Source: Alcaligenaceae bacterium SAGV5 (GTDB lineage: Bacteria; Pseudomonadota; Gammaproteobacteria; Burkholderiales; Burkholderiaceae_B). Taken from it: a stretch of DNA of 64,000 nucleotides. The position numbers were made by a program, and so were the translations under genes. Shown in pieces: positions 52,369-61,094 of the stretch. Below the pieces are notes generated by a model. That model was not told the origin of the DNA and ran no database searches. It saw only the letters and a list, made by a program, of their open reading frames with translations. Every line of letters starts with the position of its first letter. Position 1 is the stretch's first letter. Where the stretch lies: the NCBI GenBank assembly GCA_009360345.1, contig SPDP01000003.1, positions 62,001 through 126,000 of the forward strand, given 5' to 3'.

Positions 52369-52496
52369 CTACCACCGGATCGGCCGGGACGCGGCTGCGG
52401 AACCTGCGCTACGATGCGCGGCACGCATCCCTGCCGTAGTGCCCCGAGTGCGGCACTCCCCGATCCACTCACAGGCACACGAGTCCACGCCTACCG

Positions 52497-53816
52497 ATGA
52501 AACGCGGCTTTTACCTGATCATGGCGGCGCAGTTCTTTTCTTCGCTGGCCGACAATGCGCTTTTCATCGCCGCGATCGCCCTGATCCAGCAGTTGGACGG
52601 ACCGGACTGGATGACGCCCATGATCAAATGGTCGTTCGCCCTGGCCTACGTCCTGCTGGCGGCCTTCGTGGGTGCGTTCGCCGACGCCTTCCCCAAGGGG
52701 CGGGTGATGTTCGCCACCAACTCGGTGAAGATCATCGGCTGCCTGACGATGTTCGCGCACGCCAGCTTCGGGCTGGCCGACCACCATCAGGTCTACACGG
52801 TATGCGCGGCCTACGCCCTGGTGGGTATCGGCGCGGCGGCCTATTCGCCCGCCAAGTACGGCATCATCACCGAGCTGCTGCCGCCCGAGCAGCTCGTCAA
52901 GGGCAACAGCTGGATCGAAGGGCTGACCGTGGTGTCCATCATCCTGGGCGTCGTCCTGGGCGGCGCGCTCATCAGCCCCAAGGTGTCGGCCTGGCTGCTG
53001 TCCCTGGACCTCAGCCCGGGCTTCGGCCCGGCCCTGCAGACGCCGGCCGAGGCGGCCATCATGGTCATCGCGGTGGTCTACCTGATCGCCGCGTTCTTCA
53101 ATCTGCTCATCCCCTCCACCGGCGTCCACTACCCGCGCCAGCAACGCAACCCGATCAGGCTGCTGACCACCTTCGGCTGCTTCGTGTCCACGCTGTGGCG
53201 CGACAAGCTGGGCCAGATCTCGCTGGCGGTGACCACCCTGTTCTGGGGCGCCGGCGCGACGCTGCAACTGATCGTGATCGAATGGGGCCGCGTGCAGCTC
53301 GGGCTCCCGCTGAACAAGGCGTCCATCCTGATGGGCGTGGCTTCCGTCGGCACCATCCTGGGCGCCACGCTGGCCGGCAAGGTGCCGCTGCCCCATGCGC
53401 TGATGGTGCTTCCGATGGGCGTGGTGATGGGGCTGGTCGTGATGCTGATGCCGCTGGCCTACGAACCCTGGTTCGTCTATGCGCTGTTGATCGCCATCGG
53501 CGGACTGGGCGGCTTCTTCGTCGTGCCGATGAACGCCCTGCTCCAGCATCGCGGCCATGTGCTGCTGTCGGCCGGCCACTCGATCGCGGTCCAGAACTTC
53601 AACGAGCAGCTCAACATCCTGCTGATGGTGGCCGTCTATTCGCTGATGCTGGGCATGCAGATTCCCATCAACACCATCATCATCATCTTCGGCACGCTGG
53701 TGGCATGCCTCATGCTGCTGATCATGGCCTGGAACCGCCACAACCACCGCACCCACCCCGACCTCGATCTGGTGATAGGCAGCCGCGCGCACGGCACGGC
53801 GCTGCGCGGAGAGTGA
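52497..53816 (+). CDS. lplT: Lysophospholipid transporter LplT
   Basis: This major-facilitator protein flips lysophospholipids such as lysophosphatidylethanolamine inward for re-acylation. It begins MKRGFYLIMAAQFFSSLADN, a typical LplT start, and has about twelve transmembrane helices in 439 residues; YSPAKYGIITELLPPEQLVK near residues 120-139 is the family loop. The partner acyltransferase Aas is not adjacent. The 128 bp gap before it contains a small inverted repeat AGTGCC / GGCACT at 52438-52457. It converges with the uracil-DNA glycosylase gene. Confidence 0.93.
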   Translation: MKRGFYLIMAAQFFSSLADNALFIAAIALIQQLDGPDWMTPMIKWSFALAYVLLAAFVGAFADAFPKGRVMFATNSVKIIGCLTMFAHASFGLADHHQVYTVCAAYALVGIGAAAYSPAKYGIITELLPPEQLVKGNSWIEGLTVVSIILGVVLGGALISPKVSAWLLSLDLSPGFGPALQTPAEAAIMVIAVVYLIAAFFNLLIPSTGVHYPRQQRNPIRLLTTFGCFVSTLWRDKLGQISLAVTTLFWGAGATLQLIVIEWGRVQLGLPLNKASILMGVASVGTILGATLAGKVPLPHALMVLPMGVVMGLVVMLMPLAYEPWFVYALLIAIGGLGGFFVVPMNALLQHRGHVLLSAGHSIAVQNFNEQLNILLMVAVYSLMLGMQIPINTIIIIFGTLVACLMLLIMAWNRHNHRTHPDLDLVIGSRAHGTALRGE

Positions 53817-53826
53817 CCCGGCCCTC

Positions 53827-53849
53827 CATGGCCCATGCCGCGGGCCATG
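53827..53849. terminator. Inverted repeat between convergent lplT and udg
   Basis: CATGGCCC (53827-53834) and GGGCCATG (53842-53849) form an 8-bp stem with a 7-base loop, 10 bp after the lplT stop. Its place between two converging genes suggests a shared terminator, but neither strand has a clear T-run. Confidence 0.4.
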
Positions 53850-53895
53850 CGGGTGATCCGAGCCAAGGCGGGCGGGGATTTGGCGTGGACAGGCC

Positions 53896-54726
53896 CTAGC
53901 TCGCCGACAAGGCCAGTTGCAGGTCCTGCCAGGCCTTGATTTTTTCGGCCGGGCTGCGCAACAGATAGGCCGGGTGGTAGCTCACCACGACCGGCACCTT
54001 GCGCCCCGCCACCGACAGGCTGTGCACCTTGCCCCTCAGGCTGCCGATGCGCGCATCGGTTTCGAGCAAGGTCTGCGCCGCGAACCGCCCCAGGACGAGG
54101 ATCATTTCCGGATTGATCAGCGCGATCTGCCGCATCAGGTAAGGACTGCACCGCGCCACTTCCTCGGGCAGCGGATCGCGGTTGCCCGGCGGGCGGCACT
54201 TGATGACGTTGGCGATGAAGACATCGTGCTGGCGCGAACGCGCGATGGAGGCCAGCATGCTGTCCAGCAACTTGCCCGACCGCCCGACGAAAGGCGCGCC
54301 CTGTTTGTCTTCCTGCTCTCCCGGCGCCTCGCCCACCAGCAGCCACCGCGCCTTGGGCGAACCGGTGCCAAAGACTGTCTGCGTACGCCCCTGGCACAGG
54401 CCACAGGCCATGCAATCGCGCACCTCGTCCTGCAAGGCCGCCCAGGCCTGCTCGGGGTCGGCGGGCGCCGGCGCGGCCACGACGGCCTCCGGGGCCGGAC
54501 CCGGCGACACCGCGGCGGACCCGGCCACAAGAGGGACCGGCGCCAGTCCGGCGCCGGCGGCGTCGGGCACGGCTGCGTCGGGCATGGCGGCCACCCCGGG
54601 CGCTTCAGGCGCGGATGCCGGCGCCACCGCGGCCGGCAGGCTCCACAACCGCTCCACGCCCAGCTCTCGCAGCCACGCGCGCCGCACCGGGTTGACGCCT
54701 TCGGCGGCTTTGCGCTCAGTTGCCAT
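53896..54726 (-). CDS. Uracil-DNA glycosylase, family 4 (iron-sulfur)
   Basis: This enzyme removes uracil from DNA. The iron-sulfur ligands of family 4 are visible: CMAC in DCMACGLCQGRT and the second pair in KCRPPGNRDPLPEEVARC. The active-site motif is GEAPGEQEDKQGAPFVGRSG and the C-terminal motif is VSYHPAYLLRS. The first 95 or so residues form an Ala/Pro-rich extension that is probably disordered. The start at 54726 has GGAGG upstream and overlaps rimI by 11 bp. The protein has 276 residues. Confidence 0.9.
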   Translation of the reverse strand: MATERKAAEGVNPVRRAWLRELGVERLWSLPAAVAPASAPEAPGVAAMPDAAVPDAAGAGLAPVPLVAGSAAVSPGPAPEAVVAAPAPADPEQAWAALQDEVRDCMACGLCQGRTQTVFGTGSPKARWLLVGEAPGEQEDKQGAPFVGRSGKLLDSMLASIARSRQHDVFIANVIKCRPPGNRDPLPEEVARCSPYLMRQIALINPEMILVLGRFAAQTLLETDARIGSLRGKVHSLSVAGRKVPVVVSYHPAYLLRSPAEKIKAWQDLQLALSAS

Positions 54727-55249
54727 CGGTACCTCCGGACACCGGATGGACCGCCAGCATCTTGCGCATGACGATCGCGTCTTCCCGCCCCCGCATCGAC
54801 GGATAGTAGCCACGGCGCAAGCCGATGCGTTCGTAGCCCGCGCGCTCGTACAGGCTCTTGGCCACCAGGTTCGAGGGTCGCACTTCCAGCAGCAGGCTTT
54901 GCGCATGGCGGGCGGCCGCGCATTGCTCGACCCAGCCCAGCAGCCGCCGGCCCAGGCCCTGGCCCTGCGCCGGCGGCGCCACGCTGATGTTCAACAGGTG
55001 CGCCTCGTCCAGCGCCACCATCACGATGCAATAACCCAGCAGCAACTCCTGGTCGCGCACCACCCAGGCGTCATAGCCCGACCGCAGCGAATCGGCGAAA
55101 TTACCGCGCGTCCAGGGAAACGAATAGATCTGGCGCTCGATCTCGTCCACCTGGTCGAGATCCGCTTCAGCCATCGGACGGCAGGCCTGTCCCCAGGCCG
55201 CCAGGATGCGCGCCGCGTCGATCGGCGCCCGGCCCTGCACCGCATTCAT
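54716..55249 (-). CDS. rimI: Ribosomal protein S18 alanine N-acetyltransferase
   Basis: This GNAT-family acetyltransferase acetylates the N-terminal alanine of ribosomal protein S18. The acetyl-CoA-binding motif is SVAPPAQGQGLGRRLLGW near residues 91-108, and SNLVAKSLYERAGYERIGLR follows. At 177 residues it is somewhat longer than E. coli RimI because of about 25 extra N-terminal residues; a start at the internal Met in PMAEADLDQ is possible. It overlaps tsaB by 4 bp and udg by 11 bp, so the three are translated as one unit. Confidence 0.92.
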   Translation of the reverse strand: MNAVQGRAPIDAARILAAWGQACRPMAEADLDQVDEIERQIYSFPWTRGNFADSLRSGYDAWVVRDQELLLGYCIVMVALDEAHLLNISVAPPAQGQGLGRRLLGWVEQCAAARHAQSLLLEVRPSNLVAKSLYERAGYERIGLRRGYYPSMRGREDAIVMRKMLAVHPVSGGTDGN

Positions 55250-56028
55250 GATTGCGCTCCCGACGATGGGGCGACACGGGGGTTGCCCCCCGCCCCGGCT
55301 TCCCTTTCCGCGGTGGTAAAGGCCACCTTGTCCCTCACGTACAACGGCGCGGCCAGCTCCGGCGCGACGGTTTCGCCCCGCAGATAGGCACCGTGGGCCA
55401 GGCGGGCGACCGCCGCGGCCGTGGGCCGCGCAACGTCCGCCCGCTCGTCCGCGCCGAAACCGGCGAACACCTCCGGATAGGCCTTCGCCGCGTCGCCGCA
55501 CAGGCAGGGCGACCGCATCGCTGGCCCGCCCAGGCCGGCCAGGCTCGCGCGCAGCCATGCCTCCAGCCCCTCGCCCGCCATCAGTTGCGGCTCGATCAGG
55601 CAGGCCAGCCGGTCCGGCGATTCGCGGCGGTAGACCGCCAGGTAGATTTCCTGCATGCGCGCGTCCATGGCCACCACCAGCGGCCGCTGGCCGGCATCCT
55701 GGACCTGCTGCGCCACGGCGGCATGCGACACCACGGGTATCACCGGCCGCTCCAGGGCGAACCCCAGTCCTTGCGCCACGCCGCAGGCGACCCGCAGCCC
55801 GGTGAACCCCCCGGGCCCCTGCCCGAAGGCGATGGCATCCAGTTTCGTCCGGGCGATACCGGCCTCGTCCAGCACCTCCTGCACCATGGGCAGCAGCCGG
55901 GCCGAATGCTCCTGCACGCCCTGGTGCTCACGCACGACAAGGTCGACGGCGCCGGCGTCCGTGGCGCGCAACAAGGCGACGCCGCACCAGGCGGAGGAGG
56001 TTTCTAGAGAAAGGATATGCAGCGACAT
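55246..56028 (-). CDS. tsaB: tRNA threonylcarbamoyladenosine biosynthesis protein TsaB
   Basis: This protein is part of the TsaBDE complex that adds threonylcarbamoyl to A37 of tRNAs reading ANN codons. It has the ASKHA-type N-terminus (LSLETSSAWCGVALL, residues 6-20) and the segment AIAFGQGPGGFTGLRVACGV near residues 65-84. At 260 residues it is a normal to slightly long TsaB. It precedes rimI with a 4-bp overlap, as in many proteobacteria. Confidence 0.94.
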   Translation of the reverse strand: MSLHILSLETSSAWCGVALLRATDAGAVDLVVREHQGVQEHSARLLPMVQEVLDEAGIARTKLDAIAFGQGPGGFTGLRVACGVAQGLGFALERPVIPVVSHAAVAQQVQDAGQRPLVVAMDARMQEIYLAVYRRESPDRLACLIEPQLMAGEGLEAWLRASLAGLGGPAMRSPCLCGDAAKAYPEVFAGFGADERADVARPTAAAVARLAHGAYLRGETVAPELAAPLYVRDKVAFTTAEREAGAGGNPRVAPSSGAQS

Positions 56029-56082
56029 GGGCTGCGATTGTAAGACCAGACGAGAAGAAATACCGGGATGGCCGGCCGGTTT

Positions 56083-56505
56083 TCAGTGCTTGTGCTTGCG
56101 ATAGGGCTCGTACACTTCTTCACTGGCGCGGCGGATTTCCTGCCGCAGCAAGACCCGCTCCTCGGAGGACAGCTTGCGCGGCCCGACCCGTTTTTCGTCC
56201 TGGCTGACCGGCCCGGCCCAGGGATCCATGGCGGCGCGCATCACGCCGGACTGCCCCGCCTGGGCGGCATTGGCCGCGCTGGCCTGCGCATCGGCCCGTG
56301 AAACCGCGCTTTCGACCTGGTTGGCAAAGCCGCCCGGCGCGGAGGCGGAGCGCGCCCCCTCGGCGCGAGACAGCGGCGCGCGCGGATCCCTGACCTGGCC
56401 GATCGCCGCGCCGGCGGCCAATACCGTTATCATCACGAACAGCCCGCCCAGCATGAGTGCTGCGCTGGGTCCTGCCGTACGAGTGGAGTCGAATACTTTG
56501 TTCAC
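56083..56505 (-). CDS. Small membrane-anchored protein of unknown function
   Basis: I do not recognise this 140-residue protein. It starts with GTG (ending at 56505) and has no clear Shine-Dalgarno sequence. One hydrophobic stretch, residues about 15-36, would anchor it in the inner membrane. The rest is Ala/Ser/Arg-rich and low in complexity, ending in a charged helix with KLSSEERVLLRQEIRRASEE and a basic tail. It lies 54 bp upstream of tsaB on the same strand and diverges from the ompR-type regulator. Coding is supported mainly by an open frame with plausible composition. Confidence 0.6.
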   Translation of the reverse strand: MNKVFDSTRTAGPSAALMLGGLFVMITVLAAGAAIGQVRDPRAPLSRAEGARSASAPGGFANQVESAVSRADAQASAANAAQAGQSGVMRAAMDPWAGPVSQDEKRVGPRKLSSEERVLLRQEIRRASEEVYEPYRKHKH

Positions 56506-56527
56506 GTTTCAATCATACGATGTACCC

Positions 56528-56540
56528 ATGACAGCGTCAT
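56528..56540. promoter_or_regulatory. Small palindrome upstream of the OmpR-type regulator
   Basis: ATGAC-agc-GTCAT (56528-56540) lies in the 121 bp divergent region, about 87 bp before the regulator gene. It could be an operator. It is short, and nothing in the sequence says which protein would bind. Confidence 0.25.
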
Positions 56541-56626
56541 AGATGCCTGCGTGACCAAACGGGCATTTATGTAACAACCAATGTCCCTCCCTGGATTGAC
56601 ACAAACTCCTCCGTTACATTCGCGCC

Positions 56627-57355
56627 ATGTCACTAGCCAACGCCCCCAAGAAAATCCTCGTCGTCGACGACGACGTGCGGCTGCGCGATCTGCTGCGCCG
56701 CTATCTCGCAGAACAGGGCTTCTCCGTCTGGGTCGCAGAAAACGCCCAGACCATGAACAAGCTCTGGCAGCGCGAGCGTTTCGACCTGCTTGTGCTCGAC
56801 CTGATGCTCCCGGGCGAGGATGGCCTGTCGATCTGCCGCCGCCTGCGTGGCGCCCGCGACAGCACTCCCATCATCATGCTGACGGCCAAGGCCGAGGACG
56901 TCGACCGCATCGTCGGGCTCGAAATGGGCGCGGACGACTACCTGCCCAAGCCCTTCAACCCCCGCGAACTGCTGGCGCGCGTCAACGCGGTGCTGCGCCG
57001 GCGCGGTCCGGAGGAGCATCCGGGCGCTCCCAGCCAGGACAACGAATCCGTTACGTTCGGCCCTTACGTGCTGAACCTGGCAACCCGCACCCTCACGCGC
57101 GACAACGAACCCGTGGCGCTGACCACCGGCGAATTCTCCGTGCTCAAGGTCTTCGCCCGCCATCCCAAGATCCCCCTGTCTCGGGACAAGCTGATGGAGC
57201 TGGCGCGCGGCCGCGAATACGAAGCTTTCGATCGAAGCCTGGACGTGCAGATCTCTCGGCTGCGCAAGCTGATCGAGCCCGACCCGGCCAAACCCGTGTT
57301 CATCCAGACGGTATGGGGCCTCGGCTACGTGTTCGTACCCGATGGGGGCAGTTGA
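56627..57355 (+). CDS. ompR: OmpR-family response regulator (RisA type)
   Basis: This is the DNA-binding partner of the downstream sensor kinase. The receiver domain has the acidic pocket VVDDDVRLRD and the phospho-acceptor Asp58 in LLVLDLMLPGEDG, with Lys in DYLPKPFNPRE. The C-terminal winged helix contains FDRSLDVQISRLRKLIEPD and TVWGLGYVFVPDG. It has 242 residues. In Bordetella the equivalent is called RisA; I give the general symbol because the genus is only inferred. The sensor gene starts 17 bp later. Confidence 0.94.
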   Translation: MSLANAPKKILVVDDDVRLRDLLRRYLAEQGFSVWVAENAQTMNKLWQRERFDLLVLDLMLPGEDGLSICRRLRGARDSTPIIMLTAKAEDVDRIVGLEMGADDYLPKPFNPRELLARVNAVLRRRGPEEHPGAPSQDNESVTFGPYVLNLATRTLTRDNEPVALTTGEFSVLKVFARHPKIPLSRDKLMELARGREYEAFDRSLDVQISRLRKLIEPDPAKPVFIQTVWGLGYVFVPDGGS

Positions 57356-57372
57356 TCCGCTCGTAGGCATTC

Positions 57373-58734
57373 ATGTCGGTCGCCCTGCGCGTTGCGTCCA
57401 GGCTGGGTTTGTTCAGCCGGACCTTTCTTTTGCTGACTGTCCTGATGACGGCAAGCCTGGCAGCGTGGCTCCAGGCCTTCCGCAGCATGGAGGTCGAGCC
57501 GCGCGCGCAGCAAGTCGCCCAGCAGATCGTCACCGTCGTCAACATCACCCGCGCCGCCCTGATCCATTCCGCGCCGCAGGAACGCCGCTACCTGCTTCTT
57601 GATCTGGCCACCAACGAAGGCATCCAGATCTACCCCCACGAAAAGGATGACCTCACCGTCCGCCTGCCCGACCGCCAGGTCCTGCAGCGGGTCGAGGAGC
57701 AGGTGATCGACCGCCTGGGGCCAGAAACCATCGTGGCCTGGGAAGTCAACCGCATCCCCGGCCTGTGGGTCAGCTTCTCCATCGACGACGACGACTACTG
57801 GATGGTGGTCGAACGCGACCGGGCCGAACGCGTTCCCGGCGTCGAATGGCTGGGCTGGGGCGCGGCCGCCCTGCTGCTGTCGCTCCTGGGCGCGGCGGTC
57901 ATCGTCGGCTTCGTCAACCGGCCGCTGTCGCGCCTGTCGCGCGCCACGCTGGCCCTGTCGCGCGGCGAAACCCCGCCGCCGCTGCCGGAAAGCGGTCCCG
58001 AGGAAATCCGGCGCGTCAACACCAACTTCAACAGCATGATCGAGGAACTGGACCGCGCCGAGGCGGACCGGGCGCTGATGCTGGCCGGCATTTCCCACGA
58101 CCTGCGCACCCCGCTGGCGCGGCTGCGGCTGGAAATCGAGCTGAGCGGCGTTTCCGAGGCCAGCCGCGATGCCGTGGACGAGGATCTCGCCCAGATCGAC
58201 CGCACCATCGGGCAGTTCATGGAATATGCCCGGCCCGCCAGCACGCCCGACCGCAACACCAACATTTCCGAACTCGTGTCCGAGATGGTCGAGCGCGAAT
58301 GCAGCCACACCGAAACGCTGGGCGGCTCGCTACAGGTCACGATCTCGCCCAACCAGTGGGCGCGCATTGCCTCGGCCGACCTGCAGCGCGTGGTCGGCAA
58401 CCTGCTGGAGAACGCCCGGCGCTACGGACACAAACCGGGCGAAGCGCCCCACATCGACCTGACCGTAAGCAGCCAGGGCAGCAATGTGCTGATCGACGTT
58501 TCCGACCGCGGCCCCGGCGTCCGGCCCGAGGACGTTCCCCGGCTCACCCGCCCCTTCACCCGGGGCTCGGATGCGCGGACCAACGCCGGCGGCGCCGGGC
58601 TGGGCCTGGCCATCGTCAAGCGGCTGCTGCAACGCGCGGGGGGCACCCTGAATCTTTTGAACCGGGATGGCGGCGGCCTGACCGCCCGCATCACCCTGCC
58701 GGCCTCCACGCAGAAATCGGCCGACGCCAAATAA
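57373..58734 (+). CDS. envZ: EnvZ-family sensor histidine kinase (RisS type)
   Basis: This inner-membrane sensor kinase has two transmembrane helices (about residues 13-33 and 160-181) around a periplasmic domain, then a HAMP linker. The phospho-acceptor is His242 in AGISHDLRTPLARLRLEIEL. The ATPase domain shows the N box VVGNLLENARRYG, G1 DRGPGV and G2 GGAGLGLAIVKRLL. It is complete at 453 residues. In B. pertussis the orthologous risS is, from memory, disrupted, so an intact copy argues against that species. It would phosphorylate the upstream regulator. Confidence 0.94.
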   Translation: MSVALRVASRLGLFSRTFLLLTVLMTASLAAWLQAFRSMEVEPRAQQVAQQIVTVVNITRAALIHSAPQERRYLLLDLATNEGIQIYPHEKDDLTVRLPDRQVLQRVEEQVIDRLGPETIVAWEVNRIPGLWVSFSIDDDDYWMVVERDRAERVPGVEWLGWGAAALLLSLLGAAVIVGFVNRPLSRLSRATLALSRGETPPPLPESGPEEIRRVNTNFNSMIEELDRAEADRALMLAGISHDLRTPLARLRLEIELSGVSEASRDAVDEDLAQIDRTIGQFMEYARPASTPDRNTNISELVSEMVERECSHTETLGGSLQVTISPNQWARIASADLQRVVGNLLENARRYGHKPGEAPHIDLTVSSQGSNVLIDVSDRGPGVRPEDVPRLTRPFTRGSDARTNAGGAGLGLAIVKRLLQRAGGTLNLLNRDGGGLTARITLPASTQKSADAK

Positions 58735-58776
58735 GCGGCCCCGGCCGCCGGCGGACACACTCCACGCCCGGCCCGC

Positions 58777-61011
58777 TCAGCGCCGGTCGGCCTCCAGCAC
58801 GCCGGGCACTTCGCGTATGCCCGCCAACGCCCGCACCAGATGCTCGCCGTTGCCGACCTCGGCGGTGAAGACCATGCGGGCGATCGCCTGCCGGCTCTGG
58901 GTGTTGACACCGATGACGTTGATGCGTTGCCGCGCGAACACTTCCGAAATATCGCGCAGCAGTCCGTGGCGGTCATTGGCCAGCACCACGATGTCCACGG
59001 GATAGACCGCTTCGCGCGTATCGCCCCAGGTCACGTCGATGACGCGCTCGGGCTCGCGCGCGGCCAGCGAGCGGAAGCTCTTGCAATCGCAGCGGTGGAT
59101 CGAGACGCCCCTGCCCCGGGTCACGAAACCAGAGATGAGGTCGGGTGGCGCCGGCCGGCAACACTTGGCCAATTGTGTCAGCAGCGAATCGACGCCCACC
59201 ACGAGCACGCCGCTCTTGCCGGCATGCACCGCGCTTTCCGGACGGCTGTCGCGCGTCAGCGCGGACAGATCGGGACCGGCATCGGGCGGCGGCGCCTCGA
59301 AGGCAACGGCGACATGCCGCAGGCTGAATTCGTCCTTGGCCAGCGCGACGTACAAGTCCTCGGCGCACGCAAAGCCCAGTTGCTGGGCCAGCGATTCGAG
59401 ATTGGTCGCGGTCTTGCCCAGGCGCTGGAGTTCCTTTTCCAACATGCCCTGGCCCTGGGCGATGCGCTCCTGGATGTCGATGGCGTTGAACCAGGCGCGC
59501 ACCTTGGCCCGCGAGCGCTGGCTGGCCAGATAGCCCAACTGGGGGTTGATCCAGTCACGGGAGGGGCCGCCCGACTTCGCCGCGATGATCTCTACCGTCT
59601 GGCCGGTGATCAGGCGTGTGTTGAGCGGCACCATGGCGCCGTCCACCCGTGCGCCGCGGCAACGGTGCCCGAGGTCGGTATGGACCTGGTAGGCAAAGTC
59701 CACCGGCGTCGCGCCCGGGGGCAGCTCGATCACCCGCGCCTGCGGCGTCAGCACGTAGATGCTGTCGGCCAGCGTATCGAGCGCCGCCTGTCCCAACTGG
59801 TCGTCGACCTGGACATCGGCCTTCCAGGCCAGCAGTTGGCGTATCCAGCTGAGCTTGCGGTCGTATTCCGAATCGGCGCTGACCTGCCCGCCCTTGGCGC
59901 CAGCTTCCTTGTAGCGCCAGTGCGCCGCCATCCCGAACTCGGCGAACTGGTGCATCTCGCGCGTGCGGATCTGCACCTCGAAAGGCCTGCCGTCGTGGTC
60001 GTAGACCACCGTATGCAGCGAGCGGTAGCCGTTGGGCTTGGGCCGCGAGATGTAGTCGTCGAACTCATCGGGCACCGGCGTCCACAGGTGGTGCACCAGA
60101 CCCAGCACCGTATAGCAGGTACGGATGTCCTCGACGATGATGCGCAGCGCGCGCAGGTCATAGAGATCGGCGAAATCCAGGCGCCGGTTGCGCATCTTGT
60201 TCCAGATGCTGTAGATGTGCTTGGGCCGGCCGGTGACATCGGCCGCGATACCCGCGCTCCCCAGGGCCTCGCGCACCCGCGCGATGGCGTCCGCGATGAA
60301 GGCTTCGCGCTCGACGCGCTTTTCCTCCAGCAGCCGGGCGATCTCCTTGTAGCGGACCGGTTCGAGGAAGCGGAAGGCCAGGTCCTCCATTTCCCACTTG
60401 ACCTGCCAGATGCCCAGGCGGTTGGCCAGCGGCGCGTAGAGCTCCAGCGTCTCGCGCGACAGCGCCTCCGGCAACGGCACCTTGTGCTGGGCGTGCCAAC
60501 GCAGAGTTTGCAGGCGGGAGGCCAGACGCATCAGCACGATGCGCAGGTCGGCCGCCATGGCCAGCAGCATCTTGCGCAGCATCTCGGCCTGCGCGCCGCT
60601 GCCGGCCGAGGCATCGCTGGCGTCGCGCGTGACCTGGCCCAGGCGGATCAGGGCCCGATAGCCGTGCACGAGCTTGCCGATCTCGGGACCGAACTGGAGC
60701 GTGACCGGATCCTTGTGCGGATTGGCGCTGACGTCCCGGTCGCCCACGGCGATCGCCAGCAGCGCCGCCATGCGGGTATGGCCGTCCACCTGCAACCCCG
60801 CCAGGATCGCGACCACGCCCGCGGCGTGCTGGGCCCAGCCCTCGCCCCCGGGAACGGCCGGCTCGCGCGCATAGCGGGGGAACGACCATTCGAGCGCCTT
60901 CCGCAAATCCAGTTGCGCCGCCTCCGACAGGCCGGCATTGGCCGCCTGCTCCCAATCGGGACCGAAAGTCGCCGACAGGGCCGCGGAAGTATCAGGAGCG
61001 GATTCGTTCAT
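58777..61011 (-). CDS. relA: GTP pyrophosphokinase RelA (synthetase only)
   Basis: This ribosome-associated alarmone synthetase responds to uncharged tRNA. The hydrolase domain is degenerate: the HD pair found in SpoT is absent, and the equivalent helix reads MAALLAIAVGDRD. The synthetase domain has DEFDDYISRPKPNGYRSLH, the acidic ExDD-type motif of monofunctional RelA, and VQIRTREMHQFAEFGMAAHW. TGS and C-terminal ACT domains follow. I start at the ATG ending at 61011, giving 744 residues. It converges with the sensor kinase and diverges from mtfA. Confidence 0.95.
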   Translation of the reverse strand: MNESAPDTSAALSATFGPDWEQAANAGLSEAAQLDLRKALEWSFPRYAREPAVPGGEGWAQHAAGVVAILAGLQVDGHTRMAALLAIAVGDRDVSANPHKDPVTLQFGPEIGKLVHGYRALIRLGQVTRDASDASAGSGAQAEMLRKMLLAMAADLRIVLMRLASRLQTLRWHAQHKVPLPEALSRETLELYAPLANRLGIWQVKWEMEDLAFRFLEPVRYKEIARLLEEKRVEREAFIADAIARVREALGSAGIAADVTGRPKHIYSIWNKMRNRRLDFADLYDLRALRIIVEDIRTCYTVLGLVHHLWTPVPDEFDDYISRPKPNGYRSLHTVVYDHDGRPFEVQIRTREMHQFAEFGMAAHWRYKEAGAKGGQVSADSEYDRKLSWIRQLLAWKADVQVDDQLGQAALDTLADSIYVLTPQARVIELPPGATPVDFAYQVHTDLGHRCRGARVDGAMVPLNTRLITGQTVEIIAAKSGGPSRDWINPQLGYLASQRSRAKVRAWFNAIDIQERIAQGQGMLEKELQRLGKTATNLESLAQQLGFACAEDLYVALAKDEFSLRHVAVAFEAPPPDAGPDLSALTRDSRPESAVHAGKSGVLVVGVDSLLTQLAKCCRPAPPDLISGFVTRGRGVSIHRCDCKSFRSLAAREPERVIDVTWGDTREAVYPVDIVVLANDRHGLLRDISEVFARQRINVIGVNTQSRQAIARMVFTAEVGNGEHLVRALAGIREVPGVLEADRR

Positions 61012-61094
61012 GGTCTTACACTTTGGGCGATGCCGGCCCGTCCTGGCCGCCGGCACGGTACTCTAGTCGCTTATCCACCAGGGAAGTTCATTGT

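Noticed and set aside
56596..56620. TTGACA (56596-56601) and TTACAT (56614-56619) as the promoter of the OmpR-type gene
   Set aside because: The spacer is only 12 bp, far from 17, and the start site would fall at the ATG. The -35 match may be chance.
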